From contig NW_015971547.1 in the NCBI RefSeq assembly GCF_000182565.1, positions 885,510 through 949,509 on the forward strand: a stretch of DNA of 64,000 bases, in the 5' to 3' direction. Origin of the DNA: Spizellomyces punctatus DAOM BR117. Lineage: Eukaryota; Chytridiomycota; Chytridiomycetes; Spizellomycetales; Spizellomycetaceae. A model generated the notes under the pieces. It was not told the origin of the DNA. It worked only from the letters and a program-made list of their open reading frames with translations, and searched no databases. The translations under genes and the position numbers were made by a program. How positions within the stretch are numbered: the first letter of the stretch is position 1; every line of letters starts with the position of its first letter. Positions 45,501-56,115 of this stretch are shown here, piece by piece.

Positions 45501-46661
45501 GGTAGTTCGGCAGCAGCAGATTTGATAGACGAACTCGAGGAATTCCGTTGTGGAGTTGAAGGACGTGGGGCATTAGAATGCGTGGAAGATGAGCGCTCTG
45601 TTTGGCAACGGACTTCATCCTCCCCTTCATCAGCTGACTGGCACCCTATCTCTTCTTCGTCGATAAATGTCTCTTCCTCATCTCCGTCCTTTGTGTCTCG
45701 TATCTCGTCATAGTCGCGGTATTTCCAGTGTTTGTACTTTAGCTGGCATATTCTGTCCAGGCAGAGTCAGTAACAAAGACTGCAAAAAACAACTTTTAAC
45801 AACCGGTCATGGATTCATACTTAATCAGTATCTGAAGAATCAACAGGGCACATACACCCACAACGGCCCCCTGCAGGAAGTCTATCGATACAGCAATGGT
45901 GGTCTCCCATGCACTATACAAGGGATTGGCTTCGTGTGCGGCCGATAAGTTGTTTGTCAGAGTACTTTTGACATCGAGTGGCGGCAAGGGTGCCATTGAA
46001 AAAGAAAAATCTTGCTTTCCGGTCCTATTCCTACGCACAGTTAGCACCAAGTGTGTCACCAAATTGCTCTCTAGCAGCAGTCGTACCAATTTTCCCACTT
46101 ACTCAAAGGACGCGCAGGTGAAGGACGGGAACTCTCGAACAATGGTTGGGAAGGAGATGCCGAATGGGTTTGATATAAACTCGCTCACGAATAGAGGAGA
46201 TGCAAGAGGTACTTTGGAGTGTAACGTCAGAGGGATGTGTAAAATGCGGTATAGAGTATCAAAATGAGGCCTAAATGTAGGTTTTTAGACAGATAAAATG
46301 TCGTCACAACGTGAAGAAAGATATTAAAAAAGATGAAATCGTGACAGCTGTCGGAAAAAAAAAAGGCAAATGTAGAAACGAACGATATGCAAACGACAGG
46401 ATGCGAGGGATCAAATGGATACTGTCGTTTTAACTCCTTTCCTACGCGCGCCCCCTTCATCCAACGCAATCCTTCCTGTTGTACTCCCCGCCCAAAATCA
46501 TTCTGCAGTTGTGCCTTACCTGTTCTTGTAAAACTTGGGAATAATCCGACGACGACGTCGACGACGACGACAAGGAAGGAAGGGAGGAAGGTGGAATGCG
46601 CAATGGCGAGAAACGGCCAGATCGACCGCAATTTTCCCACGCATCCCGCCCAGAATGCCAT
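42551..46661 (-). CDS. Membrane-anchored phosphatidylinositol phosphate kinase
   Basis: Seven exons: 46661..46520, 46211..46103, 46030..45821, 45752..44413, 44341..43627, 43567..42943, 42886..42551, 1158 residues. A hydrophobic N-terminus (signal peptide or anchor) is followed by about 85 residues with an N-R-T glycosylation site. A clear transmembrane helix comes next (about 128-152, VVGVCALLILQILI), then a long Ser/Arg-rich linker. The PIPK catalytic domain starts near 601: ATP-binding FLLKTL (Lys613), FDFKGSNVGR in place of DLKGS, MDYSLLIGVYR, and GIIDILQKYN. It should phosphorylate phosphoinositides at a membrane. Oomycete and Dictyostelium relatives fuse PIPK to seven helices; here only one or two are evident. 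The exon 1-2 join is the least certain. Confidence 0.85.
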
Positions 46662-46866
46662 AATCCAGCGTTAGGACAGCTGGTGGCATTTAATATCTTT
46701 TTGGAATGGGGTTAATGGGGTAGCTGTGAGTCAGCCACTGGCAAGTTTAACTTTTTCCTTGTCTTTTGAGGATCTGCACGCGAAAAGATTTTTGGGTTTG
46801 GATTTTGGAACAATTATTATGGACTGAATGGGAATATGAATATCACTCCTCTGTCTAGTCTCCAAC

Positions 46867-46948
46867 GGGGAGATGGCCGAGTGGTCTAAGGCGCTAGATT
46901 TAGGCTCTAGTATCGAAAGATGCGCGAGTTCGAACCTCGCTCTCCTCA
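46867..46948 (+). tRNA. tRNA-Leu (TAG)
   Basis: An 82-nt type II tRNA. Acceptor GGGGAGA/TCTCCTC (one G-T pair) with discriminator A. Anticodon arm CTAGA-TTTAGGC-TCTAG gives anticodon TAG. It has a long variable arm, and the T-arm carries AGTTCGAACC. No intron. Confidence 0.95.
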
Positions 46949-47038
46949 CTGAAGTACCGTCAATGCCAATTTTTTCGTTTTCATCGGCCATATAATTGTT
47001 TTGTATGTACATTGTCCACCATATAAAGAGCTAATTAT

Positions 47039-50000
47039 TTATAAATTCATGACAGACTTTTTCCACATGTCCGCTGATATCCCATGCCTTGTAATAGATG
47101 TATTGCTGACGATCTTGTGCTGTGTCAGGACCTGGTTAACATGGACCGATTTTGATGAAGGCTGTAAGAAAGCCGCTTCCTTACCTGCATTAAGCACCCA
47201 TCTCGCGCCCCAATGGAAAAGGCCCATCTTCCGTCGCATGAAAGTGCTACTCTTCCAACTGGTCCCGCGTGTGAAGTCCATGTGTATGCTGGAGCCTGGA
47301 AAATATCCAAGGTCACAAGCCTGCAATATATTGATAACTGCATGTCTCGGTACTTACCTCAGTCTGGTGCGCAGGATACTGTAACAGGTGAAGGTCCCCT
47401 CTTGACGTTCCTACCAAAAGCACTGGCTTGGCCGAGGTTTGATCTGCTGGCACTCCCCGCGTGCTGCATATCACCTTACAGAAAAATCGACATCACTGTC
47501 AGTTCGACCAAGCAAAGAATGCGGGTTATTGATTCAATTTTACCTCTCGCAACCCAAGTATGCATCCATGTGTTTCATACAATGCATTCCTCAGTTCACT
47601 CGACCCCAAAACCCGGGATAACCAGATTTTCTGTTTGATCGGGTCCAGAGTTCCAACCTTCTCTTGTATCGCTCTATCGCCGTGGCTGTAGACACCTTTT
47701 GTGCCCCATGTTAGGGGACAGGTCGTAGTTGCCCACTCAACGTCGCAGAACGGGATTGGAAGTGGTGGGGTTTTGGATGTCATCGTCCCTAACGTGCCAT
47801 TGGATGGTAAATATACGAAATGCAACTAATGTGCGCGCAACCGTTTCACGTACAGAACATGACTTCGCTATTTCCGCTGTTGGACTGAAGACGGACGGAA
47901 TCTGTTGACCAATCTACTCCGGTGACAAAGCTCGAATGCCCCTACGCAATTCTTTTCAGGACCAAGATTCCACATGTGAATACCAAATACAAACAACTTA
48001 CCCTACAGCACATTATCCTCTGATATCCCACATCGGCTCCGGCTACCGCATAAATATCAATAATGCCTTCGTGGCATGACACAGCCAAATAGTTTCCATC
48101 GGGAGAGTATTTTAGGTCGTGAATTGTATCGCGACGCTGCCGAATGACGTTGGTGGTTCCGTGAATGTCCGCAGTGAGAATATGTACCTGGGATATTTCT
48201 CAGTTTATATCGATTAGGTAGATCATGTGGGACTCAGTACTTACAACACCGTCATCCGTTCCTACGGCGATTTGACTTCCATTCGGTGCCCACGCACAGC
48301 TTCGTAGTTTGGTGTTGAGAGAACGCTTAACAACCTGCATAGGCAGATAATCAGATGACATACAGAATAACTATGCGACCTGAGATACGCTACCAGGACA
48401 TGGCTTTCCACATTCCATAATCGGAGAAATCCGTCGTCTGACGCGGTTAAAAGTAGAGCAGCATCAGTCGGATGTGTTGCAAGTCCCCAAAGTTGTGAAT
48501 TGTTTGCGGTGGAATGAGACTACAAATGATCAGTCGTCAGCAATTGCCGTACATAAACAAAACGACTCCCACCCGTGAAGCAATTTACCTCTTGCAGCAA
48601 CGTTCTAACCGCGCTCCCGTCACTTCTAAAACCAGCTTCCCACAGGCTACCGTCGCCACACCCAACCAAGGCCTTGGTCACATACCCAGCGCCGTCATTC
48701 ACCGTCCCACTCCCGTACCGATACGGAATGCCTTCTGGCCGTAATGCAGATCCCCTCCCAAGTGCCCGACTCGCCCGTCTTCGCAAGGCCTGGCCCCATC
48801 CGAACCATAATCCGCCGCATCCCCCGCCGTCCAAGGATCGGATGGAAGATTGTTCAGCAAAGGAGATCTCGGAGACAGGTTGGAGGGAATCATTCCACAA
48901 GATGATGCGGGAGTCTCCACCACCCGAGAGGAAGGATTGTGCAGGAAGTGGAAGGGCCGTAAGGGAGAGGACAGGGCCCTATCGTATTACCAAAAGCAAT
49001 GAGCATATTTTAAAACATGATACCGCGAACCACGTGCCGCACCTTATGTATGCGCCTGCATGTCACATCCACCTTCCCCATCCTCCAAAACACGATATCC
49101 CCGTTCAATCCCCCAGTGACCAAAATCCGATGCTTGGTGAAGGTGGCACACAGAAACGTGGGACGAGAACATAATTGCGGTACTGCTTTGCGGCTCCCTT
49201 CCAATAATCCTGGCTCGTTTACCAAACCTTCCTTATGGGACAAGGATGCGGCTCCGGAGAGCATGGAGACGTCTATGGTCCAGAATCCAAGGTGATTCAC
49301 GCCGGTGGTGATAAAATCGCGGCGACTCCAGGGATGGGGGATGATTGAAAACAACTAGTGTATGGGTGAGTTTCTTGTTACGTGTGCATCTTAATCTCTG
49401 TTCTTTCAGCATTTCAGATTACTCACTCTGCTGGGACATATGGCGCGAGCGACGGGTGTAGAAAATTCTGAATTGGAAGTGTCCACTTTTCGCCAGTCAA
49501 AGGCTGTAACCTGCCAGTGGATATAAGCAAATACCAAGGAGATGCATGACACCTTTGTGTCTATCAAACATGCGTCATCCGCTTACCTCTGCATCATCCT
49601 CCCGATTTCCGGCAATCAGTAAATAAACTCCATCCTTTGAAAATGCCAATGAGGGTACATGCACAATGTCACTTGGCAGCGTAATAACCGCCAACTTGAC
49701 CACATCCGTGTCATCGTCCAGTTGCACACCCAGCAATGACAGCTTAGATCCAGGTGATTTTGGCCGTCGAGGAATGCTTGCACTATTAGTCGTTGCTGCC
49801 GACACAGAGTTCCGCAATGTCCACACCGTAATGACGGGCTTGGGCCCCAGTTCCGCGGAAGCAGCTATCCCACCATCTGGATGCACGCAAAGGGATGTGA
49901 TTGCATTGACATGCTGAGCAAAGACGGTACGTATTGGTGACTCCACTTGCTGCGGCATTTGGGTTATCACAATGGTATTGCCAGCAGGGTAGATGGTTAC

Positions 50001-50582
50001 AGGTTGTGATTGGGTTGTCGGTGGGTACAGGTATAAGTAGTTGGAGCGTTGTGTAGCGGTGGAATATCCTATACCCAGAAATGTTATCTTGCGTCCTCAA
50101 CGAAGATGCAAAGCCGCTGATATTACCATATACATGGTCCAATACGAGAGCATGATTTGGCACCGCTGCTGGTTCTGCGGTATACGACGACGGTCCCTCG
50201 ATATGTTGCAAAAAGGCGAGGTTTGACTAAAAGTAATTTTAAGGTTAGGTTCTGCGGCATTTCAGATCGTTGACCAAACGACAAAAGACCTGCTGCCGAA
50301 ACTCATCCAACCAGCGCTGGGTATCCAGCGTCGTTGGAAACTCTCGCTCGATATCTGGATTGGCGAACTGGCCTTAGAATCCATGCAGCATGTTATCCGG
50401 TGCACCAGAGACATACCCAAAGGATTTTCCCCTTGCCAATTGATACCGACACTAGGCGACTGCGGCTCCTCCAAAGCGGCTTGGGCCTTCTGTTTTAGGA
50501 CCACATTTGCAGGGTCACTCACGGGCACTGTCCGCCGTCGCTGACGTCCGGTTTTTGGGAAGCACCCACAAAAATTGACCAT
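47039..50582 (-). CDS. EMAP-like (EML) HELP-WD40 protein
   Basis: Fifteen exons reconstruct 902 residues: 50582..50417, 50372..50290, 50226..50127, 50068..49587, 49510..49427, 49354..49034, 48978..48589, 48519..48394, 48334..48245, 48187..48002, 47941..47864, 47825..47544, 47474..47358, 47295..47185, 47131..47039. The HELP core is rebuilt as LVLDHVYGYSTATQRSNYLY. WD40 repeats follow with EML hallmarks GHSSFVTGVDWS, CDVEWATTTC, LVGTSRGDLHLLQYP and a closing GARDGCLMQ. EML proteins bind tubulin and act on microtubules of spindles and axonemes. Donors of exons 2 and 11 (GTCTTT, GTCATG) are weak and chosen by homology. An intron as short as 44 bp is implied. Confidence 0.85.
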
Positions 50583-51107
50583 CTTGAACCAATGCTGAAC
50601 TGCCCACAATCACCGAAAACGTCGTGTAGAGAGTTGGAAAACGTTTATTAAAAAGTAAAATGAGCCCTACGTCTAAACACCATCGAATGCCACCAAATTG
50701 TTTGTCATTAAAACTCCGATGGATGTTCGACATTTTCTGATTATGGTCAACGTTTCCATTAGCCTGGTAGCCGCTCACATTCTACCCGGTATTTGGTGTT
50801 TGGATTATTTGCTTGATGGCTTTTACTGTTTGTTTGCGGGATCTTTGGCCACATCCTCGAATATTTCATTATCGCAGTTGTTTGTTTCATTTCCGTGTGA
50901 TAATCATATGCGTCTATAAAAAACGTATGGCGCACTAACACTCGACACACTATTTAGGATTGTGGCTGTTGCGTGGATAAATGGCTTTCTAAAAGAAAAA
51001 TGGCTCGCTGGCCCTTGGGATCCTGCTCCGGTGGGAGACCACTGCTACGGACTCCGACCTTTGTTATGCTCATTCATGTTTATCCTGGCCCAGCCAATCG
51101 TCAGCCA
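50583..51107. other. Intergenic before tRNA-Val
   Basis: Promoter side of the EML gene; no coding region supported. Confidence 0.4.
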
Positions 51108-51180
51108 GTTCGCGTAGTCTAGTGGTTATGACGTCTGCTTTACACGCAGAAGGTCCTCGGTTCAAACCCGAGCGCGAACA
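51108..51180 (+). tRNA. tRNA-Val (TAC)
   Basis: A 73-nt cloverleaf. Acceptor GTTCGCG/CGCGAAC with discriminator A, D-arm TAGTCTAGTGGTTA, anticodon arm TCTGC-TTTACAC-GCAGA (anticodon TAC), T-arm GGTTCAAACCC. No intron. Confidence 0.96.
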
Positions 51181-51424
51181 CTGCCGGGTCGCGAATATCG
51201 CCTTTTTAGCTCGCAGAATTTCTGCTAGGGAACTAGCTCGCCTTTCAGACTGCTTTTGCTTCAAGCTACGGCCACGCTTCATTAGTTTACACATCTATTA
51301 AACCAAAAGTTCGAAACGATCTATGGACAAATATTTATGGATTTTCTACGCAATTGCAATATGAGGATGCGTGGACACCATAAAGGGACTCGGTCCGCTG
51401 CCCAGGATGCCCATCACAAGCTCA

Positions 51425-52657
51425 TCAAGTTGCCTCAACCCTGACGCCCGCATCCACTTCCTCTAACATCTCCCTTGTCGGTTGGTATTCTTTCCTGATG
51501 ACCTCAATCTGTAGTCTCAACCTCTGCGCTCGTCGTTCTAGTTCGACCATCTTTGCTAAATCAAAGTTTTTTCGTTTGTATAGTCTGATTTGGTGCTTTG
51601 TGGCTGTTACTTCCGCAAGGGCTTCGTATGTATATTCCTTTGAGGTGACGACGTAGAACATGTAGCTATCGAATGGGTGAATCAGCGGCAGGGTTAGGTT
51701 AGTGGTCTTCTTAGTTTCACATACCCTAGGATGCCTGTGCCAGCCTGTCGAGATGAATTTATGTGAGGGGTCGCCATGAAATGCAACGTACCCGTAAAAG
51801 GACTTACCCCAATAAAATAACTTATTGGTTCCATTACGTCCTGGCGAAACAAGGGTCATTTAACCAGCGCACAAAAGACTAAATGTCAAGGATCGCTTAC
51901 CCAACTATACTCCCACCAAGTTAATCTCGCCCTGCAAGGTTTCACGACTATCAATCAGCTCAGACTAATTTACAGGTTCTCTTCAATGACAGAAAGAACC
52001 CACATGATTCCCCATTGCGCACAGAGCGCACCCAACCCCAGCCAAGCAATCCTCACGCTGCTTCTGTGCGCCTTTTCATCCAAAGCCTTTTTAGTATCCC
52101 GGAGCGGTACCAGCTGGTTTTCGACACTTTCTAGCTCATGTCTCAAAGGAGAAACACGGGCTTCGAACGTCGGAACGTGGACATGGAGGAGCTGCGTATT
52201 GTTTACGAGGAGGACAAAGCCACCACGGTGGAGTGATCGGCTGAGGACATGCGAAATTTGCGTTGATCTATTGACAAGCCCATTAGTATTACTCCGAAGC
52301 TAAAACGTACAGCGCATGGAGGTTTCATCACCTGGCCCATCGAAACCCTTTGTCCTTTTCATTCTCCTTTGGCAAGTCATACACCGCAATCTCCTTGATA
52401 TTAGGATCTTCCTCTTTGATTTGCTCCAGCAGTACGGATACGGGTTTTAGAGGCGAAATCCGGAACGCAGTTTTCGCCCCGTTTGAGACAGTTAGGGTAA
52501 GAAGCGGCGTTTGTCCTTCGTATCGGACAGTGGCGTCAGAATGTGACGTTGTGGTTGTCAAGCATCGGGCCATGGCTATCGTGCGCGTACGATACAGAAA
52601 GGACAGCTGTGGGCCACTTGGGCGTGAGAGGATGCCATGGTGGAAGGGTATGCGCAT
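51425..52657 (-). CDS. MCU: Mitochondrial calcium uniporter pore subunit (MCU)
   Basis: Six exons: 52657..52332, 52267..52004, 51931..51901, 51840..51808, 51744..51725, 51665..51425, 304 residues. An Arg/Thr-rich N-terminus looks like a mitochondrial presequence. The matrix N-domain has VRYEGQTPLLTLTVSN and VLLEQIKEEDPNIKEIAVY. A coiled coil precedes TM1, which ends QWGIMARLTWWEYSW. The selectivity filter is W-DVMEP (Asp208, Glu211) followed by TM2, then the basic KNFDLAKMVELERRAQRL coiled coil. It forms the Ca2+ channel of the inner membrane. Exons 3, 4 and 5 are just 31, 33 and 20 nt, so the pore region is assembled from micro-exons. Confidence 0.93.
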
Positions 52658-53011
52658 TCTTTACGGCGAGTGTGGAGATCGCGGCGATCTGTTCTGTACC
52701 AAAAGCAGAAGCCGACTGTACCTGCGTGGCAACTTTGCCTGTAGTGATGACGTAATCACTCCCGAGTTGGTCTGTGGTCTTTCAAGCAGGATTACGGACT
52801 GAACTTGTAACAACAGATGACACTCGCCAGCATGCCAGTTCAATATAGCCTTTAACCGGCAGCTTTCTACCAAGAAATGCTTACGACGAGCGCAAGTGCC
52901 AGTAAACAAATAGAATAACGTAAATAAACGCCGAGGAATCTTTGCTTCAAATCCTATTCACAAGCGACGTCCATACAGGCTATAAAAGAAAAACTACAAG
53001 GAAATCCCCAT

Positions 53012-53455
53012 TTAAAATTTTCTGGCAGCATCCTTTGTTCTGTCATTGGCATCTTCTACTGTCCTCCGCGCACCCTTTCCAAAGTCCTCAACAGCCCGTT
53101 TCGCTGTTTTCTCAGCCCGCTGTGCACCACTCCTTACTTCAGCCTCCGCGCGTTGCGGGTTCCGCTCAACATCTTTAGCCTTGGCCTCTACAGTCTCTGC
53201 AGCTCTTTGTCCTGTTCCGCCAATAGCTCCCTCTGTTGTGAATTGCTTTCCGATGGCACCCTTGGACGACAATGGTCCGCCGACTTTCTCGGCGGTGCCG
53301 CCGATTTTACCGGAAGGAGTGAATTGCTTGCCAATTGAACCGTCTTCCTTAAGAGCCTGGGCAGCCTTTTTGACGGCGTCTGCAGCGGATTGCAGTGGGT
53401 TCTTGAGTGTTCGGGAGGTGGTGGTGAATAGACGGATAGTGTTGCGAGAGGCCAT
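53012..53455 (-). CDS. LEA-like repeat protein, probably mitochondrial
   Basis: A single frame of 147 residues. The N-terminus (MASRNTIRLFTTTSRTLKNP) is a plausible presequence. Two diverged copies of an IGKQFT-x2-G-x-IGGT unit follow, the first linked to the second by AEKVGGPLSSKG. The C-terminal half is Lys/Ala/Glu-rich amphipathic helix of the kind seen in group-3 LEA proteins. A stress or desiccation role is inferred from composition. A TATA element (53563-53570) lies about 110 bp upstream of the ATG, consistent with inducible expression. Confidence 0.75.
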   Translation of the reverse strand: MASRNTIRLFTTTSRTLKNPLQSAADAVKKAAQALKEDGSIGKQFTPSGKIGGTAEKVGGPLSSKGAIGKQFTTEGAIGGTGQRAAETVEAKAKDVERNPQRAEAEVRSGAQRAEKTAKRAVEDFGKGARRTVEDANDRTKDAARKF

Positions 53456-53562
53456 TTTTGTGGTGATCGAAGAGTGTTTGTCGTTAAAAGAGGGAAGAGT
53501 GTGTGTTGCTTATTCTTTGGTTGATGAGTTTGAAGAAAGAAAAGGTCTGCGACCTTGTCCCC

Positions 53563-53570
53563 TTTTTATA
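53563..53570 (-). promoter_or_regulatory. TATA box of the LEA-like gene
   Basis: TATAAAAA on the minus strand inside GGGCTATAAAAAGGG, 108 bp before the ATG. Confidence 0.55.
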
Positions 53571-54516
53571 GCCCGCGGCCATCACCACAAGTTGAAGGAT
53601 GACGAACGATCCAATAGTGTGATGTCATCATTTGCGAAAAGCGCGACGCATTGAACACTTCGTTGGTTTCTTCAATTTCACCGCCACACTGAGGCGTGAA
53701 CGACAATGCCCTCATCATCTCACAGCGGCCCTTGGGATAACTTTAGCAAGGCGATGGGACTAGCAGCATGGCCCGGAACGACTCTAAGGGGAAGATCCGG
53801 CACTGCGTGATCTTGTCATCATCGGGATGGCTTCTTTGAACATTGGTACATGCGATTGACGATCTTGCTGTTCCGCAGTAATCGCCGCAGCGGTTCCCGA
53901 CAGTACGTGAAAGAGCGCAAGACATGGATCTTACCCTGCACGGTGAAGGCGAGTGCTGCGGACGAAGCTGGTGATTGCCCAATCCAAATAAATGACATCA
54001 TACCGTATTATCTACACAAGTTGCCTCTTAAACTGGGACCATCAGCCTTACCTTTTCTCATAAGTATGTGTACTCTATGGAATATCTTTCATATATGCCA
54101 CTAGCTAGGCTCTGGTAGAATTCTGTACAAGTACTTTTGCACCATCTTTTTTTGGGGCCTGCATTTTGCAGGGTATGGTACAGAACAAGCAGTGCGTTAT
54201 GGAACGATGAATCCGCAACCCATCATCTATACTTGGAAAGCAGTCAATACCAATACTCATAGATAACCAGCTGAACGCTGCATTCAAAGGAAGTCTTCAT
54301 GGCGCCTCCGCCCAAGTTGGACGCGCTGCTGCACCCATCGTTCACAAGATCAGTTTCATCTGGCGACTGACCACCTTCAAAAATATGGTTTTCAGCCGCC
54401 AAGATAGTCTATAAAACAACGGCGCCTTACTGGCCCAAACCACAAACCTGCACAAAATATCTCTCTCCCGCCAAAAACAACATCGCGCCGAGTCCAGGAT
54501 AATCATATCAAGAGTC
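53571..54516. other. Intergenic
   Basis: Short frames on both strands without motif support. No tRNA or repeat found. Confidence 0.4.
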
Positions 54517-54723
54517 ATGCCAGAAGCACCAGTACTCTCACAGCCTCGTCAAATCGTTCTACCTTGGACCTTTCGAGGAATAATAATGACCATTCTTGTT
54601 CTTTATGGTATTGCCGTAGTAACCTGGATAGCGGTATCCCTCAACGATATTGCTGGCGCCGCACGAGGAGGTGTCCGAACTCCTCTAGTGAACACACGAG
54701 GCGCCAATAAAGCTGACGATTAA
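54517..54723 (+). CDS. Small single-pass membrane protein
   Basis: A 68-residue frame with one strong transmembrane helix (IIMTILVLYGIAVVTWIAVSL) flanked by a short polar N-terminus and a basic, Gly/Arg-containing C-terminus. It has a good ATG context and no overlapping gene. No family recognised; it could be a subunit of an organelle membrane complex. Confidence 0.4.
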   Translation: MPEAPVLSQPRQIVLPWTFRGIIMTILVLYGIAVVTWIAVSLNDIAGAARGGVRTPLVNTRGANKADD

Positions 54724-55239
54724 ACATGGTAGACATTCATGATAGATGGGTAACTGGAAATGAAACTCATGCGCTGAGCTGAAGAAGTTGAAGAACAGAG
54801 CAGTAGGTTCGGTAGACGCTGTGCTTTTAGTACCTTACGTAGAGATGGAATTAAGGAGATGGGAAAGATTAGTAAACTTTAATAGTTCAATATTAACAAC
54901 CTGCACAACCTTATCCCTTTCGCACTGCGTGCTCACGCTTCACCGACAGCTGTCAACTCTCAAAGGCGCATCTTTAGTCAAACAGGAACCCTGTAACAGG
55001 TGCCTTTAAAATGGCACCACCCTCCGGTGTTCGATGCTTCAATAAAGATAAATATTGTACGCCAACTTTCAAACTGGGGTCAGGTTTTGAACTGGCACAT
55101 CTGGCAAACGCCTGCCGAAACGAACATGTCACCCACAAATGAACATTATAACTATGTTATAACTATGCCGTGTCATTGAGGTCTGAAAATCAGCCTTTGT
55201 CAATAGAGGAAGACGAGTCCGGATTGGCATAAAAAGCCT
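54724..55239. other. Intergenic
   Basis: No supported gene. Confidence 0.35.
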
Positions 55240-55647
55240 TTATTGTCGTGGCCACAAGCGGCGCCATAACCTTCCTCCCACTGATGACTGGTGTGGCAAC
55301 AGGTTAACCGCCACACGGTAAGGCCACATTACACACTGCTCTTTCACGCATCTGAACCTTATGGTCTCTTCCTCCCTGTGAGTGCTGGCTTGAAATTGAG
55401 TTATTCTGTTACAATTTTGGGCCGCTATCGCAGCACAGGGAGGCATTTCACGGTCGTAGATTGTTTGCTCATGTGAGCTCGTGTGCTTCAAAACATTCGA
55501 TTGGTATTGTACTGTGGCAGGCGTTAGCGGAAGCAAATGAACGCTTGAAACAATGGGGTTGTCCATACCCAAGGCCAATCTTTGCGGGATTGGTTTTTTT
55601 GTTTTAGGATCGAGCGTAACTAGACTTTCTGTTGTGTTACCCATCAT
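55240..55647 (-). CDS. Low-confidence hypothetical gene
   Basis: An open frame of 135 codons starting MMGNTTESLVTLDPKTKK. A 57-bp in-frame segment has good splice consensus (TGG|GTATGG ... GCTAAC ... CCACAG), so the product may be 116 residues. The C-terminal part has spaced cysteines. No family recognised, and it may not be a gene. Confidence 0.3.
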   Translation of the reverse strand: MMGNTTESLVTLDPKTKKPIPQRLALGMDNPIVSSVHLLPLTPATVQYQSNVLKHTSSHEQTIYDREMPPCAAIAAQNCNRITQFQASTHREEETIRFRCVKEQCVMWPYRVAVNLLPHQSSVGGRLWRRLWPRQ

Positions 55648-56115
55648 TCACCAATCAATCGGAGGGCTTTCCGGATGTTCATTGCCGGATGATGGGCACA
55701 GTATTCGTAGATGAGGGTCATTCCTTGCTGTGTCAACGGTAGACGCACTATAACTGTGGGTTACAAGCAGAACAATACCATAACAGAAGTTGGTTTCTAC
55801 GGCCATTCCTGGTTTCTGGTTCTTGTGCCCATGGAATACAAATTGTGGTGTTTTATGGGGGCTTTTAAATTGGATGAACTTGCATTTAAATTCGCTACTC
55901 AGTAGAGGTTCGCCAGAGTTTGTTTTTGCAATAACATCCCCCATCAACATTCATTTAAAAAAACTGTTTGGCATCCTCTCGGTATTGTGATAAAACTAGA
56001 ACCAAAACCTGATTTTTTCTGCGGCCTCCGCATAATATATGAAGACGGTGTCTCAACAACGTAAAACCTCTCTGCTCGTTACTACGGCGTTTGCCAAATC
56101 CAAACTACTGCAAAG
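55648..56115. other. Intergenic upstream of the seven-helix gene
   Basis: No supported gene; promoter region for the downstream receptor-like gene. Confidence 0.35.
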
